Shown: positions 1-5,229 of the stretch, in pieces
Layout of the letters: every line of letters starts with the position of its first letter
Numbering within the stretch: the stretch's first letter is position 1
Source of the DNA: an uncultured Pseudomonadota bacterium
Lineage (GTDB): Bacteria; Pseudomonadota; Gammaproteobacteria; Burkholderiales; SG8-39
Direction: 5' to 3'
Length of the DNA: 5,229 nucleotides
NCBI GenBank assembly: GCA_903864555.1
Contig: CAIPGJ010000156.1
Location: 1 to 5,229 of the forward strand
Made by a program: the position numbers and the translations under genes
Notes under the pieces: model-generated
Told to the model about the DNA's origin: nothing
Databases searched by the model: none
Seen by the model: only the letters and a program-made list of their open reading frames with translations

Positions 1-364
1 CGCCCTTTACCAGGATGTCCGGCCGGCTCGCCAGTATCAGTCGCAGCGGCGTGTCCTCGTCGAACCAGGTCACCAGGCTGACCGAATCGAGCGAGGCGGC
101 CACTGCCATGCGATCGGCCAGCATGTTGATGGGGCGGTCATCGCCCTTGCCCAGGCGTTTCACCGAGTCGTCGCTGTTGAGCGCGAGCCGCAGGCTGGCA
201 CCCAGTTGGCGGGCCTGCGCCAGGTAGGTGACATGGCCGCGGTGCAGGATGTCGAACACGCCGTTGGTGAAGACCAGCGGACGTGGCAGTGCCGCCAGTC
301 GTTTGCCCAGATCCTCGGGCATGCAGCACTTGATTTCGAAGGTGGGTCTGGAGTATTCCGTCAT
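1..364 (-). CDS. rfaE2: D-glycero-beta-D-manno-heptose 1-phosphate adenylyltransferase, N-terminal part (cut by window edge)
   Basis: This cytoplasmic enzyme transfers AMP from ATP to heptose 1-phosphate, giving ADP-heptose for the lipopolysaccharide inner core. The visible 121 residues carry the cytidylyltransferase-fold start ([10 protein letters not shown], residues 31-40) and the nucleotide-binding HxGH motif as H41-R-G-H44. They also show the family blocks RLGKGDDRP (70-78) and [10 protein letters not shown] (97-106). The reading frame runs off the left edge at DILVKG, where the family's KGGD motif should follow. The start at 364 leaves about 30 residues before the first motif, which fits stand-alone RfaE2 proteins. 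No kinase domain precedes it, so this is the one-domain form and not the bifunctional HldE of E. coli. A weak AGGCAG lies about 10 bases upstream; M15 (position 322) is a less likely start. gmhA, another step of the same pathway, lies about 2.1 kb away on the same strand. Confidence 0.93.
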   Translation of the reverse strand, partial: MTEYSRPTFEIKCCMPEDLGKRLAALPRPLVFTNGVFDILHRGHVTYLAQARQLGASLRLALNSDDSVKRLGKGDDRPINMLADRMAVAASLDSVSLVTWFDEDTPLRLILASRPDILVKG

Positions 365-393
365 GACATGTCTGCCTGGATGACCACGCAGCA

Positions 394-399
394 AGTATA
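394..399 (-). promoter_or_regulatory. Candidate -10 box for rfaE2
   Basis: On the minus strand this reads TATACT, five of six matches to the sigma-70 -10 consensus. It would start transcription near position 387, about 23 bases before the rfaE2 ATG. No good -35 hexamer sits at 16-18 bp spacing (TCAGCA is the nearest), so the call rests on the -10 and its position alone. Confidence 0.4.
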
Positions 400-415
400 A
401 GTCAATCATCAGTGC

Positions 416-476
416 CTGCTGACGCCTGGCACGCTTGGCACGCCTGGCACGCATCGCGCGCGGTGAATGTCAGCAG
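416..476. repeat. Triple 9-bp tandem repeat enclosed by an 8-bp inverted repeat
   Basis: Three consecutive copies of C(C/T)TGGCACG occupy 425-451, with one mismatch in the middle copy. They are flanked by CTGCTGAC at 416-423 and its exact reverse complement GTCAGCAG at 469-476. The structure lies in the divergent region between rfaE2 and the transporter pair, upstream of the candidate transporter -10 and close to the rfaE2 -10. It could be a multi-site operator or simply slippage-derived sequence; the bases alone do not decide. Confidence 0.6.
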
Positions 477-495
477 CCGGGTCCGGTCCATCCCG

Positions 496-501
496 TACAA
501 T
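496..501 (+). promoter_or_regulatory. Candidate -10 box for the CHR transporter pair
   Basis: TACAAT matches five of six bases of the sigma-70 -10 consensus and lies about 86 bases before the proposed start of the first transporter gene. No recognisable -35 stands 16-19 bp upstream, so an activator or a different start site is possible. Confidence 0.35.
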
Positions 502-587
502 GTGCACTGCTGATTGCCCTTCCGGACACTGTTCCGAAACGCAGGTGCGGTCCGGCATTCCATTCGTCTCCGTCCCGAAAGCCCAGC

Positions 588-1214
588 ATGTCCGAGCCTG
601 ACGCCAAGCCGGCGCCTGCAACGATTCCACCACCGGCTTCTCCTGCTGCGCCGACTGCCGGTAGCCATGGCGGACGTTCCTGGGAACGCATCGGCCCGCT
701 GCGGCTGCTCATCATCTTCAGCCAGATCACCCTCGTGGGCTTCGGCGGCGTGTTGCCCTTTGCCTACCGCGAACTGGTCGAGCGCCGGCGGCTGCTCAGC
801 AACGCGGCCTTTTCCGAGATGTTCGCTTTCGGGCAGGTCATGCCGGGCCCGGCCATCGCCAATTTCGCGCTCACCGTCGGCTATCGCGACAGCGGTGCGC
901 TGGGTGCCGTAGCCGCAGTCGCGGGCATCGTCACGCTGCCCTTCCTGCTGCTGGTGGTGGTGGGCATTTTCTACTTCCGCAATGCCGACCTGCTGCTGGT
1001 GCGCCAGGCCCTGCATGGCATGGCCGTGGTGACCGGCGGGCTGGTGGTGGCAGTGGCGCTGAAAATGACTCGCGGCATGCACCGGAACAAGCAGGCAATG
1101 TTCCTGCTGGTGGGTGTCTTTCTCAGTTTCGGCCTGATGCGCTGGCCCTTCCTGGCGGTGATCGCGGTGGCCGGTCCGCTGGCCTTCTGGCTGTCCTGGC
1201 GGGAGCAGCGCTGA
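588..1214 (+). CDS. CHR-family (chromate transporter) protein, N-terminal-half subunit
   Basis: This is a 208-residue inner-membrane protein of the CHR superfamily (ChrA type), in the short split form where two half-size subunits together make the transporter. Family signatures are GFGG (51-54), the YRELVERR stretch (60-67) and FGQVMPGP (81-88). They are followed by hydrophobic segments at about 104-130, 141-160 and 169-204. The first 30 residues are proline- and alanine-rich and not conserved. The reading frame is open further upstream, but the ATG at 588 gives the normal family start and lies downstream of the candidate -10; its Shine-Dalgarno is poor. The stop overlaps the start of the next gene by one base (TGATG), so the two are translationally coupled. 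Known members export chromate, some linked to sulfate. The substrate here is not shown by the sequence, and no chrB regulator is visible. Confidence 0.9.
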   Translation: MSEPDAKPAPATIPPPASPAAPTAGSHGGRSWERIGPLRLLIIFSQITLVGFGGVLPFAYRELVERRRLLSNAAFSEMFAFGQVMPGPAIANFALTVGYRDSGALGAVAAVAGIVTLPFLLLVVVGIFYFRNADLLLVRQALHGMAVVTGGLVVAVALKMTRGMHRNKQAMFLLVGVFLSFGLMRWPFLAVIAVAGPLAFWLSWREQR

Positions 1215-1768
1215 TGGTGGAGGGCGGCACCGGTTTCGATGCGCCCATCTGGCTGCTGCTGGTGCAGCTGATGATCCTGTCGTTTGCCGCAGTGGGTGGC
1301 GGGCTGGCGATGCTGATGCCGGAGCTGCAGCGCTTCATCGTCATCGAGCACGGCTGGATGACCAATGCCGATTTCATTGCCGCCTTCACCCTGGGGCAGG
1401 CGGCGCCCGGGCCGAACTTCCTCTACGTGGCGCTGGTGGGCTACCACCTGGCCGGTTTCAAGGGTGCACTGATGGCGGCCATCGCCGTGGTGGTGCCGCC
1501 GGGCTTGCTGGTCTACCTGGTGCTGCGGTTTGGTGAATCGCGCGTGAGCGCGCGCTTCCAGCGCGCCATGCGCGAAGGCCTGGCGCCGGTGGCAGCCGGG
1601 CTGATGATGTCCTTCGGCTGGGTGATGTGCTCACAGGTGGACACCAACTGGCGCGCGGCGGCGGTGACATTGATTGTCGTGGCAGTGAACTTTCGCACCC
1701 GCCTCAATCCGGTGTGGCTGGTGCTGGCCGGGGCGCTGCTGGGGATGGCGGGAATCGTTTCGGACTGA
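1214..1768 (+). CDS. CHR-family (chromate transporter) protein, C-terminal-half subunit
   Basis: This 184-residue membrane protein is the partner of the preceding half-transporter. It repeats the same fold signatures in the second-half style: GGG (28-30) with MPELQR (35-40), HGWMT (46-50), and the LGQAAPGPN motif (60-68). Hydrophobic segments lie at about 11-33, 83-104, 124-138 and 148-180. GGGAG, 8 bases before the ATG and inside the upstream gene, is a good ribosome binding site. With the one-base overlap it fixes the start and implies equimolar co-translation. Paired half-size CHR proteins are known to need both members for transport. The gene ends in a short AT-richer convergent gap facing dolP. 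Anion specificity cannot be read from the sequence. Confidence 0.9.
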   Translation: MVEGGTGFDAPIWLLLVQLMILSFAAVGGGLAMLMPELQRFIVIEHGWMTNADFIAAFTLGQAAPGPNFLYVALVGYHLAGFKGALMAAIAVVVPPGLLVYLVLRFGESRVSARFQRAMREGLAPVAAGLMMSFGWVMCSQVDTNWRAAAVTLIVVAVNFRTRLNPVWLVLAGALLGMAGIVSD

Positions 1769-1879
1769 TCATAATCAGTCAGCCCAGCCAATGATAACGG
1801 CGCCTCTGTCACGAATATGATCACATGATCTGGTGTGGCCAATGTGATCGCCGTGGCCAATGTGGCTGGGGTGTTGCGC
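1764..1879. repeat. Convergent intergenic gap with short inverted and direct repeats
   Basis: The gap between the transporter pair and dolP (end to end) holds three small structures. The first is ACTGAT-CATA-ATCAGT at 1764-1779, overlapping the transporter stop codon. The second is GATCA-CA-TGATC at 1819-1830. The third is a direct repeat GTGGCCAATGTG at 1835-1846 and 1853-1864, in an 18-bp period. None is a convincing GC-stem-plus-T-run terminator. I see no gene here. Confidence 0.6.
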
Positions 1880-3516
<1,637 letters not shown>

Positions 3517-3933
3517 CTAGTCCATGTAGACCTCGAAGGCCACGCGCCTTGCCGGACTGCGGTGCCGCTGCAGGCGGCTGATGCGCGCCGACAAGGGCTC
3601 GCCGTTGTCGAGGGCCCAGGCCAGGGCGGCATTGCGCGCCTGCGGCACGTAGCCCAGCTTGCGTGCTTGCCACTCGACGCGCACGGCATTGCCGTCGTGG
3701 GGGTTGTCCGGCTCCCGCACCAGCACCAGTTCGTCGCCGACGCGCATCGCGGTGAAGGCGCGGGCGGCCTCGTGGTAGTTGTAGCCGGCCAGCGGCGAGT
3801 CCTGCACCAGCAGGCGCACCTGTTGTGCCTGCGCCAGCTGGCAGGGCAGCCAGGCGAGCATCGCGGTCGCCAGCAGCACCGGCTGGAGCGATGGACTGAT
3901 CTTCAGCAGCGCTGGTTCAGAACTGGAATGCAT
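3517..3933 (-). CDS. Small HIRAN-domain protein with predicted signal peptide
   Basis: The 138-residue product carries one HIRAN domain at about residues 41-118. It is recognisable from SPLAGYNYH (46-54), VGDELVLVREPDNPHDGNAV (65-84) and LGYVP (93-97). HIRAN domains are best known from DNA-processing enzymes such as HLTF, where they bind single-stranded 3' DNA ends; stand-alone bacterial copies are of unknown role. Unusually, the domain is preceded by a plausible secretion signal: a Lys at 11, a hydrophobic stretch at about 19-30 and an AQA-Q cleavage site near residue 36. The ATG at 3933 overlaps the yraN 3' end by 17 bases, with GGA about 7 bases upstream. The frame is open further upstream inside yraN, but that extension would bury the signal peptide. 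It is probably co-transcribed with yraN. No enzymatic domain is present, and I assign no function. Confidence 0.8.
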   Translation of the reverse strand: MHSSSEPALLKISPSLQPVLLATAMLAWLPCQLAQAQQVRLLVQDSPLAGYNYHEAARAFTAMRVGDELVLVREPDNPHDGNAVRVEWQARKLGYVPQARNAALAWALDNGEPLSARISRLQRHRSPARRVAFEVYMD

Positions 3934-4261
3934 TGCGTATCCACTCGATGTCCCGGCCTTGTTCGTCGCCCAGCAGTACCACATCGAAGCGGCAGGGTGA
4001 TGAGGGCCGGCGCGCGAGATAGAGTTGCGCGGCGGCGGTCAGCCTCGCCTGCTTGCGACGGTCTATGCTGGCTGCTGCACCGCCGAAACGGGCAGAGGAG
4101 CGCAGCCGCACCTCCGCTATAACGATCACCGGGCCGTCCTGGAGGACAAGGTCGAGTTCGCCGAAGCGGCAATGCCAGTTGCGCTCGATCACGCGCAGCC
4201 CCTGGCGCTCCAGCCAGGCGGCGGCCAGGGCCTCGGCGGCGGCACCCTGGGTGCGGCTCAT
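3917..4261 (-). CDS. yraN: YraN family protein (UPF0102), restriction-endonuclease-like fold
   Basis: This 114-residue protein belongs to the YraN/UPF0102 family, small cytoplasmic proteins with a PD-(D/E)xK nuclease-like fold related to Holliday-junction resolvases; their biological role is unsettled. Typical features are the N-terminal helix GAAAEALAAAWLERQG (6-21), the ERNWHCRFGELDLV stretch (26-39) with E35 and D37, and AEVRLR (49-54) with E50. GGAAASI with K70 and RFDVV (91-95) follow. The motif lysine is arginine (EVR), as I recall for E. coli YraN, so this is family-normal. The family-length start is the ATG at 4261; the frame is open for 71 codons upstream but that part has no family character. 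The Shine-Dalgarno is weak. It is the first gene of the yraN-HIRAN-gmhA-dolP run, and lpoA does not precede it. Confidence 0.92.
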   Translation of the reverse strand: MSRTQGAAAEALAAAWLERQGLRVIERNWHCRFGELDLVLQDGPVIVIAEVRLRSSARFGGAAASIDRRKQARLTAAAQLYLARRPSSPCRFDVVLLGDEQGRDIEWIRNAFQF

Positions 4262-4441
4262 GCCGGAGCAGAATGAAAAACGGGTGCCTGCCGATCCATG
4301 CAGCGATCTTTCACGAGGCGGTAACCCGGTTATGGTAGCGCCACTGCGCGCGCAGGTGGTGTGGGCAAGCGGAGCAGGTTGTTGACGAGGTGGCGAGACG
4401 GCGTAGCGCACCTGATGGTGAGCAGGCCGGATCTGGCCGGG
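4262..4441 (-). promoter_or_regulatory. Upstream region of yraN with a weak promoter candidate
   Basis: This stretch between yraN and the pilA terminator block should hold the promoter of the yraN run. The best -10-like hexamer on the minus strand is TACCAT (positions 4337 to 4332), 70 bases before the yraN ATG, with no good -35. It overlaps the small palindrome TAACC-C-GGTTA (4322-4332), a possible operator. I see no gene. Confidence 0.3.
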
Positions 4442-4465
4442 ACGGGCTGGCAGCCTCCAGCCCGT
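4442..4465. terminator. Hairpin 3 of the block behind pilA
   Basis: ACGGGCTGG (4442-4450) pairs perfectly with CCAGCCCGT (4457-4465) around a 6-base loop. There is no T-run on either side, so alone it is a stable stem, not a classic intrinsic terminator. It is the farthest from pilA of three adjacent hairpins and the nearest to yraN. Confidence 0.5.
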
Positions 4466-4471
4466 AAACGA

Positions 4472-4495
4472 CAAATCCCTCCGAAGAGGGATTTG
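4472..4495 (-). terminator. Hairpin 2 behind pilA, with UUCG tetraloop
   Basis: CAAATCCCTC (4472-4481) and GAGGGATTTG (4486-4495) form a perfect 10-bp stem. Read on the minus strand, the pilA direction, the loop is TTCG closed by C-G, the exceptionally stable cUUCGg RNA tetraloop. The A-rich foot and short TCGTTT tail make it a good terminator for pilA. In the plus direction the loop is CGAA, which is less stable, so the orientation favours termination of the minus-strand transcript. Confidence 0.75.
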
Positions 4496-4498
4496 CGA

Positions 4499-4518
4499 AA
4501 GCCGCTTGAAAGCGGCTT
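4499..4518 (-). terminator. Hairpin 1 directly behind pilA
   Basis: AAGCCGCTT (4499-4507) and AAGCGGCTT (4510-4518) are exact reverse complements two bases apart. The practical stem is about 7 bp with a 6-base loop. It begins six bases past the pilA stop codon and ends in a short TTTC, so it may be the first terminator or a 3'-end stabiliser. Confidence 0.65.
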
Positions 4519-4524
4519 AGTGGC

Positions 4525-4941
4525 TTAGCGGCAGGTGGCCGGCATGTAGCGGGCCGGGGTACCGGCGCAGGACCAGGTGATGGTGCCCGTTGCGGTGTCC
4601 GCCGTTGGCGTGACCGTGATCGTCACGGCTGCGCCGGTGGAAGACGATGTGTTGCTGCCGAGGACGGTGACGATGCCCGCGTCTGAAACGGTGGCGCCGG
4701 CGATCTTGCCCACCACGTTGATGGTGACACCCACGCCCATGGAACTGGTGGCGCTGGGGTCAGCCTGCAGCTTCTCGGCAATCGCGGTGCGCGCGCTGGA
4801 TGCGGCCAGGATCAGTTCCGAGACCTTCGCCCGGATGGTGTAGTCCTGATAGGCGGGCAGGGCGACTGCTGCCAGGATGCCGATGATCGCGACTACGATC
4901 ATCAGTTCGATCAGCGTAAAGCCCTTCTGTACGAATTTCAT
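4525..4941 (-). CDS. pilA: Type IVa major pilin, prepilin (PilA)
   Basis: The 138-residue prepilin is made in the inner membrane, cleaved and N-methylated by PilD, and polymerised into the type IV pilus used for twitching, adhesion and DNA uptake. The class III leader MKFVQKG (1-7) precedes [20 protein letters not shown] (8-27), with the required Glu at mature position 5. Cleavage leaves a 131-residue mature pilin, slightly short for the class. After the conserved helix comes a Ser/Thr-rich globular half and a C-terminal disulfide loop from C125 to C137. AAAGGG seven bases before the ATG is a strong ribosome binding site and rules out the open frame 11 codons further upstream. It stands alone between a sigma-54-like promoter and three hairpins, as a highly expressed monocistronic pilin would. 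A minor pilin is less likely given these expression signals. Confidence 0.93.
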   Translation of the reverse strand: MKFVQKGFTLIELMIVVAIIGILAAVALPAYQDYTIRAKVSELILAASSARTAIAEKLQADPSATSSMGVGVTINVVGKIAGATVSDAGIVTVLGSNTSSSTGAAVTITVTPTADTATGTITWSCAGTPARYMPATCR

Positions 4942-4948
4942 GTTTGAT

Positions 4949-4954
4949 CCCTTT
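4949..4954 (-). promoter_or_regulatory. Ribosome binding site of pilA
   Basis: On the minus strand this reads AAAGGG, seven bases before the ATG at 4941. It is one of the best Shine-Dalgarno sequences in the window and fixes the pilin start so that the leader peptide is seven residues. Confidence 0.75.
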
Positions 4955-4970
4955 GTATTTTGTGATCGGT

Positions 4971-4988
4971 CCACGGAGTGGGCCGTGG
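4971..4988 (-). promoter_or_regulatory. Stem-loop at the predicted 5' end of pilA mRNA
   Basis: CCACGG (4971-4976) and CCGTGG (4983-4988) form a perfect 6-bp stem with a 6-base loop. The predicted sigma-54 start site near 4987 places the stem at the first bases of the transcript. Such 5' stem-loops are known to protect mRNAs such as E. coli ompA from decay; this role here is inferred. Confidence 0.5.
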
Positions 4989-4997
4989 TTCCTTATT

Positions 4998-5013
4998 AGC
5001 AAGAATCGGGCCC
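4998..5013 (-). promoter_or_regulatory. Sigma-54 (RpoN) promoter of pilA
   Basis: On the minus strand the sequence GGGCCCG-ATTC-TTGCT matches the sigma-54 consensus TGGCACG-N4-TTGCW except at two positions. The invariant GG and GC are ten bases apart. Transcription should begin at about 4987, giving a 46-base leader. RpoN with the PilS/PilR two-component system is the known control of pilA in Pseudomonas and relatives; that PilR acts here is inferred. Confidence 0.78.
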
Positions 5014-5105
5014 GTTGCGTCATTTCCATGTCAGTTGGGCAAGCTGCTGGAAACGTTCACTATATTGGGGCGGGGAAGGAGCGCGGCGGGGTGCTCGCCA
5101 AATTC

Positions 5106-5122
5106 GGGTCACAATGTGACCC
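5106..5122. promoter_or_regulatory. 17-bp perfect palindrome, candidate activator site upstream of pilA
   Basis: GGGTCACA-A-TGTGACCC is a perfect inverted repeat with 8-bp arms. Its centre lies about 127 bp upstream of the predicted pilA start site, the usual distance for an enhancer bound by a sigma-54 activator. The TCACA/TGTGA halves face opposite to a CRP/Vfr site, so it is not a normal cAMP-receptor box. The binding protein is unknown. Confidence 0.5.
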
Positions 5123-5186
5123 CAGAGGGCATATCAGCCTGCCGGCGCAGGGCCGTCCTTTCCCGCCCGAATGGGGTCCAGGCCCC

Positions 5187-5209
5187 CAGGCATAAGGCCT
5201 GAATGCCTG
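5187..5209. repeat. Inverted repeat at the right edge
   Basis: CAGGCAT (5187-5193) and ATGCCTG (5203-5209) form a 7-bp stem around a 9-base loop that contains AGGCCT. There is no T-run. It may mark the end of a gene lying to the right of the window or be part of a longer leader. The rest of 5030-5229 shows no coding sequence that I can support. Confidence 0.45.
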
Positions 5210-5229
5210 TGGCAGCGGGGGATTATCCC

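Noticed and set aside
445..459. Sigma-54 promoter for the transporter pair (TGGCACG followed by GC at the right spacing)
   Set aside because: The -12 element reads GCGC where TTGC is required, and the TGGCACG is one of three repeat units, so the match is most likely by chance.
435..587. Upstream extension of the first transporter gene to a TTG at 435
   Set aside because: The extension runs through the 9-bp tandem repeat and the TACAAT box, has no transporter-family character, and the ATG at 588 gives the usual N-terminus.
402..1082. 226-codon minus-strand open frame over the transporter gene
   Set aside because: It has a His/Gln/Arg-rich composition typical of an antisense frame; the plus-strand frame has clear CHR motifs.
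5106..5122. CRP/Vfr box in the palindrome
   Set aside because: The half-sites are in the reverse order (TCACA then TGTGA) with one base between, unlike the TGTGA-N6-TCACA pattern.

Overview
The window looks like a chromosomal segment from a GC-rich gammaproteobacterium. The yraN / SIS-isomerase / dolP gene order is the one known from Escherichia coli and Pseudomonas, and the sugar isomerase closely resembles the Pseudomonas GmhA type. A stand-alone RfaE2-type nucleotidyltransferase and a type IVa pilin under a sigma-54-like promoter fit the non-enteric, Xanthomonadales/Chromatiales-like side of the class. This taxonomic placement is inference; no rRNA gene is present.

Layout, left to right. 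(1) Positions 1-364, minus strand: the N-terminal part of RfaE2 (heptose-1-phosphate adenylyltransferase), cut by the window edge. (2) Positions 365-587: a divergent intergenic region with candidate promoters and a triple 9-bp tandem repeat inside an inverted repeat. (3) Positions 588-1768, plus strand: two overlapping half-size CHR-family (chromate transporter) genes. (4) Positions 1769-1879: a short convergent gap. (5) Positions 1880-4261, minus strand, transcribed right to left: yraN, a small HIRAN-domain protein with a predicted signal peptide, a 399-bp non-coding gap, gmhA, and dolP. (6) Positions 4442-4518: three consecutive perfect hairpins, read as the terminator block behind pilA. (7) Positions 4525-4941, minus strand: a type IVa major pilin, with a good ribosome binding site, a 5' stem-loop in its leader, a near-consensus sigma-54 promoter, and a 17-bp palindrome upstream where an enhancer-binding protein could sit.

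Functionally the window is mostly about the cell envelope. RfaE2 and GmhA are two steps of ADP-heptose synthesis for the lipopolysaccharide core. DolP is an outer-membrane lipoprotein that supports envelope integrity. The CHR pair is an inner-membrane transporter, and PilA is the fibre subunit of type IV pili. YraN is a nuclease-fold protein of unclear role. Compared with E. coli, lpoA is absent from the place immediately upstream of yraN, and a HIRAN gene plus a 399-bp gap lie between yraN and gmhA.

I see no convincing wholly new system. The items most worth a second look are the apparently exported HIRAN protein, the unexplained 399-bp gap with several inverted repeats, and the pilA regulatory region.
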